From Methanomicrobiales archaeon (GTDB lineage Archaea > Halobacteriota > Methanomicrobia > Methanomicrobiales > JACTUA01), in assembly GCA_028678715.1 (NCBI GenBank), contig JAJRCY010000080.1, positions 1 through 5,198 of the forward strand: a DNA stretch of 5,198 nt. Direction: 5' to 3'. A model generated the notes under the pieces. It was not told where the DNA came from. It made no database searches and saw only the letters and a list, made by a program, of their open reading frames with translations. Position numbers and translations under genes: made by a program. The stretch's first letter is position 1. The number at the start of each line of letters is the position of its first letter. Of the stretch, positions 1 through 4,881 are shown piece by piece.

Positions 1-32
1 CACCTTGCTGCAGGCTGCGGGGCTTCCGGCAC

Positions 33-743
33 TCACAGCGCTTTCAGGGCGTCCAGGCTCCGGAGGACGCCCTCCAGGGTTTCCACCTCGATGACGGGGT
101 TGGCACCGTCCCGGCGCACGGCATCCATCACCGGCCGGAAATCGATGGTGCCGGAGCCCACGGGTGCATGGCTGTCCTTTGTCCCGTCGTTGTCATGCAG
201 GTGCACGTGGGCGATTCGGCAGGAGAGGAATCCGTCCAGGCACCCGTTCAGGTTCGCGTGCCCCACGTCCAGGGCAAGGTCGATGTCGTCCAGCATCGGT
301 ACCTCCTCCGGGAACCGGAGGAAGAAGTAATCCCAGTTGCCCATGTTCTCGATGAAGAAACGCACCCCCCGCTGGTCAGCCTCCCTGCGGAGCTCTGAGA
401 GGGACCGGTGGAACCGCTGCTCCGCCGGTTCCCTCTCTCCCGGCCAGGTGAAGTAGCCCGGGTGGATGACGACAGGGCCGTCCACGTCCGAGGCAACGTC
501 AAAGCACTGGACCAGCACCTGGACGGAAGCCTTCCGGATGGGCTCGTGGAGGGAGGCGATGTTCACACCCCGGGCGGGCGCGTGGAAACAGTACCGGAAG
601 GAGTGGTTCTCCAGCGGTACGGCATCGTTCAGGAAATGGGGACCGTCATCCATGACCTCCACGCAGTCCGTGAGGGGGGCGAGCGCGTCCAGTACCTCGG
701 GAAGGGGCCGCTGGTGCAGGCAGTATGTGGAGATGCCCATCAC
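33..743 (-). CDS. Sugar phosphate isomerase/epimerase-like TIM-barrel protein (AP endonuclease family 2 fold)
   Basis: The 236-residue product looks like a xylose-isomerase-like TIM barrel, the fold shared by sugar-phosphate isomerases/epimerases and endonuclease IV. Candidate metal-binding motifs appear in order: HAPARG (His54), IHPG (His94), IENM (Glu132), DVGHAN (Asp159, His162), HLHDND (His183), DSHAPVGSG (Asp190, His192) and VIEVE (Glu219). This resembles the endonuclease IV metal-ligand series, but at 236 residues it is shorter than that enzyme (about 280), and the HLHDND...DSH...GSG pattern is typical of sugar isomerase-like members. Substrate is unknown; a cytosolic metal-dependent isomerase or epimerase is the best guess. 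The first codon is GTG (743-741), followed at once by ATG (740-738). A GGTGA Shine-Dalgarno (plus-strand 751-755) lies 7 nt before the GTG and 10 nt before the ATG, so either could start translation. The gene lies downstream of the winged-helix gene on the same strand, but 142 bp away with hairpins between, so co-transcription is doubtful. Confidence 0.85.
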   Translation of the reverse strand: MMGISTYCLHQRPLPEVLDALAPLTDCVEVMDDGPHFLNDAVPLENHSFRYCFHAPARGVNIASLHEPIRKASVQVLVQCFDVASDVDGPVVIHPGYFTWPGEREPAEQRFHRSLSELRREADQRGVRFFIENMGNWDYFFLRFPEEVPMLDDIDLALDVGHANLNGCLDGFLSCRIAHVHLHDNDGTKDSHAPVGSGTIDFRPVMDAVRRDGANPVIEVETLEGVLRSLDALKAL

Positions 744-750
744 GGGGGGT

Positions 751-755
751 TCACC
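751..755 (-). promoter_or_regulatory. Shine-Dalgarno of the isomerase/epimerase gene
   Basis: On the minus strand this reads GGTGA, complementary to the archaeal 16S rRNA tail. It is 7 nt from the GTG start and 10 nt from the adjacent ATG, which fixes the start to this pair of codons but does not decide between them. Confidence 0.55.
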
Positions 756-798
756 ACTGTGACGTCAGCGGTGGAGGGGGAAAAGGTTTGCGAAAACA

Positions 799-844
799 GG
801 GGCGGGTCGGGAGAAGAGGGGGGGACTGAGTATCCCCCCTTTTT
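799..844. other. G-rich spacer with a G-quadruplex motif overlapping a G/C hairpin
   Basis: The plus strand at 799-824 reads as four G-runs: GGGG, C, GGG, TC, GGG, AGAAGA, then seven Gs. This fits the canonical G3+N1-7 quadruplex pattern. The last G-run (818-824) can instead pair with CCCCCC (834-839) around ACTGAGTAT, and on the plus strand that hairpin is followed by TTTTT (840-844). On the minus strand, where both flanking genes lie, the hairpin is followed by pyrimidine-rich TCTTCTC. The element could help terminate transcription of the winged-helix gene. I see no coding potential in 744-885. Confidence 0.4.
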
Positions 845-885
845 GGGTGAGTGAGAGAGGGTACGTGCAGGGAGGGGAGCGGCGG

Positions 886-1134
886 TCAGGTACGCGGCGT
901 CACCATCCAGGTGGTGCTGTGCGAATAGGACCACCGGGTAATCGACAGGTCATCGCAGATGTCGGCAAGGATTCCCAGGTTGGTGCCCACTTCCTTGGAG
1001 GTGAGCCCCAGTTCGCTTGCAATGTACTTGGACTTGAAGTAGTGCTGGCCCGCGGAGACGCCGTGGTACAGGTACCACAGGATCTTCTGCTGGGTTTCAT
1101 TGTAGTGCGCGAGGATTGGTAATACAAACGACAT
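886..1134 (-). CDS. Small archaeal winged-helix DNA-binding-like protein (resembles DUF7123)
   Basis: The 82-residue product has an N-terminal helix (about 11-25, ending KILWYLYHG), then YFKSKYIASELGLTSKEVG (32-50), a clear helix-turn-helix with a typical ELGLTSKEVG recognition region, and a C-terminal ITRWSYSHSTTWMV (65-78) that should form the wing strands. It resembles the small winged-helix proteins known in haloarchaea and methanogens as DUF7123; this is from memory, not a search. The likely role is DNA-binding regulation, target unknown, and no ligand or metal site is visible. The start was set at the ATG at 1134-1132 because GGTGAT (plus 1141-1146) lies 6 nt before it. A reading 11 residues longer, from 1167, would translate the TACA repeat and has no such signal. 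The gene is divergent from the zinc-ribbon gene and shares its repeat-bearing promoter region, which makes autoregulation or co-regulation possible. Confidence 0.8.
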   Translation of the reverse strand: MSFVLPILAHYNETQQKILWYLYHGVSAGQHYFKSKYIASELGLTSKEVGTNLGILADICDDLSITRWSYSHSTTWMVTPRT

Positions 1135-1166
1135 GCATCCATCACCTTGGTGCCTACATACATACA
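1132..1166 (-). repeat. 35-bp imperfect direct repeat, copy 2 (contains RBS and start of the winged-helix gene)
   Basis: Read on the minus strand, this copy begins TGTATGTATGTAGGCA, then CCA, then AGGTGAT, GG and ATGCATG. It holds the Shine-Dalgarno and start codon of the winged-helix gene. The other copy is 63 bp upstream at 1195-1229. The first 16 bases are identical, AGGTGAT and ATGCATG are shared, and both copies are 35 nt long. Confidence 0.75.
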
Positions 1167-1184
1167 TACATACCTACCTACATA
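1155..1184. repeat. TACA/TACC tetranucleotide tandem repeat
   Basis: The plus strand shows TACATACATACATACA followed by TACCTACC and TACATA: about seven imperfect tetranucleotide units. A shorter run, TACATACATACA, recurs at 1218-1229 in the second 35-bp repeat copy. It is in the divergent promoter region, so unit-number change could alter spacing of regulatory elements. Confidence 0.7.
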
Positions 1185-1197
1185 AAGATATCGGCAT
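1174..1197 (-). other. Possible 7-codon leader ORF behind the duplicated RBS
   Basis: ATG at 1197-1195 opens a frame reading MPISLCR and ends at TAG (1176-1174). It is preceded by GAGGTGAT with 4 nt spacing, a stronger-looking ribosome-binding site than most in the window. It lies about 40 nt upstream of the winged-helix start. It could be a leader peptide if the transcript begins far enough upstream, or merely a by-product of the duplication. No transcript evidence is available. Confidence 0.2.
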
Positions 1198-1229
1198 GCA
1201 TATCACCTCAAAATGCCTACATACATACA
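1195..1229 (-). repeat. 35-bp imperfect direct repeat, copy 1 (duplicate initiation region)
   Basis: On the minus strand this reads TGTATGTATGTAGGCA, then TTTTG, AGGTGAT and ATGCATG, matching copy 2 at 1132-1166. It therefore provides a second Shine-Dalgarno and ATG, but the frame behind it closes after seven codons. On the plus strand the first 16 bases fall immediately before the zinc-ribbon start, so the repeat could also serve as a protein-binding site for both divergent genes. Confidence 0.7.
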
Positions 1230-1233
1230 AACC

Positions 1234-1356
1234 ATGCTGTTAACGTGCCAGAGATGCGGGTACCACTGGGATTACAAGGGGAATGCCGAATGGTACACCT
1301 CCTGCCCCCGGTGCCGCACGTCGGTGAAGGTCCAGCGACGCCGGGAGAAGCGGTAA
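1234..1356 (+). CDS. Small zinc-ribbon protein (40 aa)
   Basis: The frame encodes 40 residues beginning MLLTCQRCGYHWDYKG and continuing NAEWYTSCPRCRTSVKV, then a basic tail QRRREKR. Two CxxC knuckles (Cys5/Cys8 and Cys24/Cys27), each in a characteristic context (CxRCGYxW and SCPRC), make a one-domain zinc ribbon convincing despite the size. The basic tail suggests nucleic-acid contact, but the function is unknown. No Shine-Dalgarno precedes the ATG, so it may be leaderless or nearly so; an AT-rich stretch at 1180-1192 (ACATAAAGATATC) could serve as promoter. An in-frame ATG at 1213 would add MPTYIQT but translates the repeat, so the inner start is preferred. It is divergent from the winged-helix gene, and the two may be functionally paired. 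Confidence 0.75.
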   Translation: MLLTCQRCGYHWDYKGNAEWYTSCPRCRTSVKVQRRREKR

Positions 1357-1476
1357 ACGGTTTCTCTTCTCCGCGGTGCGGCCATCCCGCCTTTTCATTC
1401 CCTTCATCCTTCGCAGCAGGGATCCGGGATCCCTTGAGGGGAGCAGTACCGTTTTGACCCGTCTATTTTGGGAATG

Positions 1477-1486
1477 TTTATCATAT
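1477..1486 (+). promoter_or_regulatory. Candidate archaeal TATA box of the phosphate transporter
   Basis: TTTATCATAT follows purine-rich GGGAATG, a position where a BRE would lie. It is the most TATA-like, AT-rich stretch between 1360 and 1604. If used, transcription would start near 1510, leaving a leader of about 95 nt before the GTG. Confidence 0.35.
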
Positions 1487-1594
1487 CCCGTGCAGGGTAT
1501 CTCTCATCAAGAAACGACGATGCCTGCATCCTGCACACCGGATCCTTCCCGCCATGAGGGGGGGCAGGTGACAACCGCTCAAGGGGAGGCAGGC

Positions 1595-1599
1595 GGAGG
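1595..1599 (+). promoter_or_regulatory. Shine-Dalgarno of the phosphate transporter
   Basis: GGAGG lies 5 nt before the GTG at 1605. It decides the start, since no other start codon in this frame has such a signal. Confidence 0.6.
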
Positions 1600-1604
1600 C
1601 ACAT

Positions 1605-2600
1605 GTGCCCGGAGAACTGACACCTGGCCTGATTGCGGTCCTGCTACTGGTCCTGGCCGCCGAGTTCGTCAATGGCTGGACCGATGCTCCCAATGCCATC
1701 GCCACGGTAGTATCCACCCGTGTCCTCTCGCCAAGAAAGGCAGTGGTCCTCGCAACGCTCCTCAATATCGCGGGCACATTGTCGGGGACGGCGGTGGCGG
1801 CCACTATCGGCACGGGAATCGTCGAGGCCTCGGTGATCAACCTCCCCACCATCGCAGCGGCAATGGTTGCAATTGTCTCCTGGAGTACCGTGGCTGCCCG
1901 GTACGGCCTTCCGACCAGCGAGAGCCATGCCCTTGTGTCGGGCCTGGCCGGGGCTGGCCTTGCAACCGCCGGGCCGAAGGTCTTACTCTGGGCAGGGTGG
2001 CAGAAGATACTCATCGGCCTCTTCTTCTCCACGATCCTTGGATTCCTGGGGGGAGGGTTCATCGTGGTCCTCGTCTACCGGCTCTTCCGGCACTGGCATC
2101 CGGGCTCGGTGCGAAAACTCTTCAGCAAGCTTCAGCTGTTCTCAGCGGCATTCATGGCGTTCGGCCACGGGAGCAACGACGGCCAGAAATTCATCGGCAC
2201 GTTTGCCCTGGCTCTCGTCCTGGGCGGGATTCTCCCGACATTCTCAATCCCGTTCGAGGTGATCCTGCTGTGCGCAGTGATCATGGGCCTGGGCACATCG
2301 ATTGGCGGGTGGCGTATCATCCGGATGATGGGGATGCGGATGGTGAAACTGGAGGTGTACCAGGGGTTCGCCGCCGAGACGGGAGCGGCCGCGGTCATCC
2401 AGTTCGCGTCGATCTTCGGGATTCCCCTCAGCACCACGCATACGATCAATACGTCCATCATGGGAGTGGGCGCGATGAAGCGGTTATCCGCCGTCAACTG
2501 GGGAGTGTCACGCCAGATCATCCTTGCGTGGATACTCACCTTCCCCATCTGCGGTATCATCAGCTGGCTGATTGCCACCATCGCCCTGCGTATCTTCTAG
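1605..2600 (+). CDS. pit: Inorganic phosphate transporter, PiT family
   Basis: This 331-residue, strongly hydrophobic membrane protein has the duplicated PiT signatures. The N-terminal half holds NGWTDAPNAIATVVSTR (23-39, with Asp27 and Asn30) and GLPTSESHALVSG (101-113). The C-terminal half holds GHGSNDGQKFIG (187-198, with Asn191 and Asp192) and GIPLSTTHTINTS (272-284). These motif pairs are the inverted-repeat halves that in the family form the phosphate and cation site. It should carry out low-affinity, ion-coupled phosphate uptake across the cytoplasmic membrane. Length fits the short prokaryotic PiT proteins. The start is GTG with GGAGG (1595-1599) 5 nt upstream; the overlapping ATG at 1603 is out of frame. 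Many such transporters sit beside a PhoU-like DUF47 accessory gene; none is present here on either side. It converges with the mechanosensitive channel gene. Sulfate transport by a PiT relative is a less likely alternative. Confidence 0.93.
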   Translation: MPGELTPGLIAVLLLVLAAEFVNGWTDAPNAIATVVSTRVLSPRKAVVLATLLNIAGTLSGTAVAATIGTGIVEASVINLPTIAAAMVAIVSWSTVAARYGLPTSESHALVSGLAGAGLATAGPKVLLWAGWQKILIGLFFSTILGFLGGGFIVVLVYRLFRHWHPGSVRKLFSKLQLFSAAFMAFGHGSNDGQKFIGTFALALVLGGILPTFSIPFEVILLCAVIMGLGTSIGGWRIIRMMGMRMVKLEVYQGFAAETGAAAVIQFASIFGIPLSTTHTINTSIMGVGAMKRLSAVNWGVSRQIILAWILTFPICGIISWLIATIALRIF

Positions 2601-2642
2601 GACACGGGGGAATCCTCCGATCGTGGGATGGCGGCAGTTTCC

Positions 2643-2667
2643 GTCCGGCGGCCGGACAACCGGCCGG
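2643..2667. other. Overlapping alternative GC hairpins between convergent genes
   Basis: Two mutually exclusive stems are visible: GTCCGG-CGG-CCGGAC (2643-2657, 6 bp) and CGGCCGG-ACAA-CCGGCCG (2649-2666, 7 bp with a tetraloop). Neither is followed by a T-run on the plus strand; an A6 run follows instead. This argues against a classical intrinsic terminator for the transporter, though the structure could protect or define its mRNA 3' end. Confidence 0.45.
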
Positions 2668-2671
2668 ATGG

Positions 2672-2718
2672 GAAAAAAGGGAGGATGGGATGACCGGAGC
2701 CCCCATCAGGTACCGGTC
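2672..2718 (-). terminator. Candidate terminator of the mechanosensitive channel gene
   Basis: Downstream of the stop codon on the minus strand, GACCGG pairs with CCGGTC (plus 2713-2718 and 2692-2697, 15-nt loop), followed by ATCCCATCCTCCC and a T6 run. T-rich tracts are the usual archaeal termination signal. The gap between stem and T-run is longer than in a bacterial intrinsic terminator. Confidence 0.4.
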
Positions 2719-2744
2719 GGCTTCCCTGCGGATGCGTGCTCCTT

Positions 2745-3776
2745 TCACTGCTTTTTCAGGTGCACGTCCATCTGGGGGAACGGGATCTCGATCCCTTCCC
2801 GGGCAAACCGCTCGGAGATCCGCATGTTCAGGTAGTCCTGGGCCTCCAGGGTCAGGTTGTAGGCCTTTGCCCAGGTGACCAGGATAAAGCTGATACCGGA
2901 ATCCCCGAACTCCCTGAGGAAGACCTCGGGCTGTGCACCCGGGAGGATGTATTCCGAGCCTCCGGCTGCCTGCGCCCCGATGTCCAACAGGATCTCCCGG
3001 ACCTTCGCGAGGTCGCTCCCGTAGGCCACCGACACGGAGACCCGGATCTTCTCCTTCGGCTCCGGGGCAGAGTAGTTCACGACGATATTGGAGGCGATTT
3101 TGGAGTTCGGGATGGTGACAAGCATGTTCTCCAGGGTCAGCATCCGGGTGGACCGGGGGCCGATCTCCACGATGTCCCCCACGTACCCTTCAACCTTCAC
3201 CCGGTCGCCCAGTTTGAAGGGCTTGTCCACCGTGATCATGGCCCCGCCGAAGAAGTTGGAGAGGATGTCCTGGGCGGCAAGGGCAAAAGCGAGCCCCAGG
3301 ATCCCGGCACCGGCAACGAGCGGGGTGATATCAAACTCCAGGTAGGACAGGATGATCAGGATCGCGATGAACCAGACGATGTACTTGGTGGCGATCTCCA
3401 GGAGCTCGATGATCTGGTCGTCCACGTCCGTATCCGAGCGCTGGGCAAAGGACCTGCCGTAGATGTGGACGATGTTATAGGAGAAGGTGGAGACCACCCA
3501 AGCCGCGATGAGGATATACAGGGAAATGACGTACCGGGAGGAGAGGATCCAGGCATACTCGGCCGGGATATCCACGAAGTAATTCACAGCGATGTACACC
3601 GAGAAGAACAGGATAAGGATGATCACGGGCCGCCCGAAGGCCAAGAGCAGGATATCGTCCAGCTTGGACTCGCTGAGGTTCGCCTGTCTCTGGAGCCGTC
3701 GGTAAATCGCGTGGGCAATGAACGCGCAGAGGATGCCGGCGAGGATGATCGCCGCGGCGTAGACGATGTTTCCCAT
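2745..3776 (-). CDS. mscS: Small-conductance mechanosensitive channel, MscS family
   Basis: The 343-residue product has about five hydrophobic segments (near 3-25, 49-69, 77-103, 132-148 and 150-180). The last is the MscS pore-lining helix, with VAGAGILGLAFALAAQDILSN (154-174) rich in small Gly/Ala residues. It is followed by the cytoplasmic beta domain, with LGDRVKVEGYVGDIVEIG (189-206) and TIPNSKI (221-227), then the alpha/beta domain ending EGIEIPFPQMDVHL (327-340), a typical family C-terminus. It should open under membrane tension to release solutes on hypo-osmotic shock. The frame remains open upstream through the divergent hypD gene, but the chosen ATG at 3776-3774 directly precedes the first membrane segment. 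It has no Shine-Dalgarno, and a TATA-like CATATATC lies about 30 bp upstream, as expected for a leaderless mRNA. It has two or so more N-terminal membrane segments than E. coli MscS, common in the family. No partner gene is evident. Confidence 0.93.
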   Translation of the reverse strand: MGNIVYAAAIILAGILCAFIAHAIYRRLQRQANLSESKLDDILLLAFGRPVIILILFFSVYIAVNYFVDIPAEYAWILSSRYVISLYILIAAWVVSTFSYNIVHIYGRSFAQRSDTDVDDQIIELLEIATKYIVWFIAILIILSYLEFDITPLVAGAGILGLAFALAAQDILSNFFGGAMITVDKPFKLGDRVKVEGYVGDIVEIGPRSTRMLTLENMLVTIPNSKIASNIVVNYSAPEPKEKIRVSVSVAYGSDLAKVREILLDIGAQAAGGSEYILPGAQPEVFLREFGDSGISFILVTWAKAYNLTLEAQDYLNMRISERFAREGIEIPFPQMDVHLKKQ

Positions 3777-3800
3777 ATGAGGTATTCTTATCAGCTTGTC

Positions 3801-3819
3801 CCGATATATGAATAATCGG
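3801..3819. promoter_or_regulatory. Inverted repeat in the mscS-hypD divergent promoter (possible operator)
   Basis: CCGAT (3801-3805) and ATCGG (3815-3819) flank a 9-nt AT-rich centre. The element overlaps the channel gene's TATA-like box and ends 6 nt before the chosen hypD ATG. A factor bound here could affect both genes. The arms are only 5 bp, so chance is possible. Confidence 0.3.
3803..3810 (-). promoter_or_regulatory. Candidate TATA box for leaderless transcription of the channel gene
   Basis: The minus strand reads CATATATC, centred about 30 bp upstream of the ATG at 3776. This is close to the archaeal TATA-to-start distance if transcription begins at the ATG. It lies inside the inverted repeat at 3801-3819. 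Confidence 0.45.
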
Positions 3820-3825
3820 TTTTTC

Positions 3826-4854
3826 ATGGCGGCCGGACCCGAGATATCGAGACGACTCCACGACCTCACGGACCGGGACCTCACGTTCATGCACATCTGC
3901 GGGACCCACGAGGCATCCATTGCCCGCCACGGGATCCGGAGCCTTCTCCCCCCCCGGCTGAAGATCGTGATGGGGCCCGGCTGCCCGGTCTGTATCACAC
4001 CCCAGGGGGAGATCGATGCGGCCCTCGCTCTCGCTGACCGGGGAGTGATCCTGGCCACCTACGGGGATCTCCTCCGGGTGCCGGGTTCAACGGGGTCGCT
4101 GGAGTCGTCGGAAGGGGACGTGCGGGTGGTGCAGGGTGTCCACAAGGCCGTGGAGATCGCGGAGAAGAGCCGGGAGGAGGTGGTCTTCATCTCGGTGGGG
4201 TTCGAGACCACCGCCCCGACGGTGGCCGCAGCCCTACTCTCCGATCCACCCGACAACTTCTCCCTCCTCTCCTACCATCGGCTGGTGCCCCCGGCCATGG
4301 CCTGGCTGCTCCAGCAGGGGGAGGCGAAGCTGGACGGGTTCATCCTTCCCGGCCACGTCTGCACCGTCACGGGCTATGCCGACTATGAGCGGTTCCCGGT
4401 GCCCCAAGTGGTGGCCGGCTTTGAGCCGGATGACTTCCTGCTGGGCCTGCTCATGCTCATCCAGATGGCGAAAAAGGGAGAGACTGGCGTCAGGAACGCC
4501 TACCCCCGGGCCGTCACTCGGGAGGGGAACGTGAAGGCGAAGGAGATCATGTACCGTGTCTTTGCGCCCAGCGACGTGGAATGGCGGGGGTTCCCGGTGA
4601 TCCCGGGCTCAGGGCTCCAGCTCCGGCCCGAATACGCGCAGTTTGACGCCGTGAAGAAGTTCTCCCTTACGATCCCGCATGTCGAGAAGCACTCGGCATG
4701 CGTCTGCGACCGCGTGCTCCGGGGCATCGCCCAGCCCACGGACTGCCGCCTCTTCGGGAAGGCCTGCACACCCCGTTCTCCCGTCGGCCCGTGCATGGTG
4801 AGCCACGAAGGCGCCTGCAAGATCTGGCACACCTACCAGGTCCGGCCGTCCTGA
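3826..4854 (+). CDS. hypD: [NiFe]-hydrogenase maturation protein HypD
   Basis: The 342-residue product matches HypD throughout. HypD and HypC form the scaffold on which the Fe(CN)2CO group of [NiFe]-hydrogenases is built in the cytosol. The active-site cysteines are present: HICGTHE (Cys25) and GPGCPVC (Cys53, Cys56), with the same 28-residue interval as Cys41-Cys69 in E. coli HypD. Other family segments are SVGFETTAP, LPGHVCTVTG and GFEPDDFL. The C-terminus is cysteine-rich (Cys292, 294, 307, 314, 323, 331) and should supply the [4Fe-4S] ligands. I chose ATG 3826 because the codons before it (AATAATCGGTTTTTC) are AT-rich and unlike the gene body; in-frame ATG 3808 and TTG 3796 are alternatives. 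None has a Shine-Dalgarno. No hypC, hypE or hydrogenase gene is in the window. The ROK gene follows after 27 bp, probably in the same transcript. Confidence 0.95.
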   Translation: MAAGPEISRRLHDLTDRDLTFMHICGTHEASIARHGIRSLLPPRLKIVMGPGCPVCITPQGEIDAALALADRGVILATYGDLLRVPGSTGSLESSEGDVRVVQGVHKAVEIAEKSREEVVFISVGFETTAPTVAAALLSDPPDNFSLLSYHRLVPPAMAWLLQQGEAKLDGFILPGHVCTVTGYADYERFPVPQVVAGFEPDDFLLGLLMLIQMAKKGETGVRNAYPRAVTREGNVKAKEIMYRVFAPSDVEWRGFPVIPGSGLQLRPEYAQFDAVKKFSLTIPHVEKHSACVCDRVLRGIAQPTDCRLFGKACTPRSPVGPCMVSHEGACKIWHTYQVRPS

Positions 4855-4870
4855 GGTGCCGTTCCCGGGA

Positions 4871-4877
4871 GAGGAGG
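4871..4877 (+). promoter_or_regulatory. Shine-Dalgarno of the ROK kinase gene
   Basis: GAGGAGG ends 4 nt before the ATG at 4882, inside the short hypD-ROK gap. It supports this start and independent translation within a shared mRNA. Confidence 0.6.
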
Positions 4878-4881
4878 AAGG

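Larger units (their letters stand above)
1357..1604. other. Intergenic spacer: zinc-ribbon 3' end and phosphate transporter promoter region
   Basis: I see no convincing gene in these 248 bases. Just after the zinc-ribbon stop comes a pyrimidine-rich stretch (1360-1372) and a weak 4-bp stem (GCGG 1378-1381 with CCGC 1387-1390) followed by CTTTTC, which could end that transcript. A short palindrome, GGGATC-CGG-GATCCC, sits at 1419-1433. The TATA-like sequence at 1477-1486 and the ribosome-binding site at 1595-1599 belong to the transporter. A 7-bp inverted pair, GTGCAGG (1490-1496) and CCTGCAC (1530-1536), is separated by 33 nt and may be chance. Confidence 0.5.

Noticed and set aside
408..854. 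148-codon plus-strand frame opposite the isomerase/epimerase gene
   Set aside because: It is antisense to a gene with well-conserved metal-site motifs and has no recognisable features of its own.
1151..1229. CRISPR-like array from the repeated TGCCTACATACATACA
   Set aside because: Only two copies, with the similarity extending into an RBS and start codon. No further repeats or cas genes are present, so a local duplication explains it better.
1116..1457. 113-codon plus-strand frame through the TACA repeat
   Set aside because: Its product is repeat-derived IHTYIPTYIK-type sequence and overlaps the zinc-ribbon gene in another frame; no RBS and no domain.
1376..2878. 500-codon plus-strand open frame over the phosphate transporter
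   Set aside because: It is longer than the transporter gene but in another frame. Its product is Arg/Gly/Pro/His-rich with no recognisable domain, while the overlapping frame has every PiT motif. Long shadow frames are expected in GC-rich DNA.
2736..3815. 359-codon plus-strand frame opposite the mechanosensitive channel gene
   Set aside because: The product is a charged, Asp/Gly/Val/His-rich low-complexity sequence, typical of the antisense of a GC-rich membrane-protein gene, and no RBS or domain is visible.
3796..3825. TTG or earlier ATG start for hypD
   Set aside because: Neither has a Shine-Dalgarno, and the added codons are AT-rich and overlap the likely divergent promoter. They remain possible and are noted as alternatives.
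3777..4058. N-terminal extension of the channel gene by 94 codons through the divergent hypD
   Set aside because: The extra residues are antisense to conserved HypD sequence, including the GPGCPVC region, and the channel's first membrane segment begins right after the ATG at 3776.
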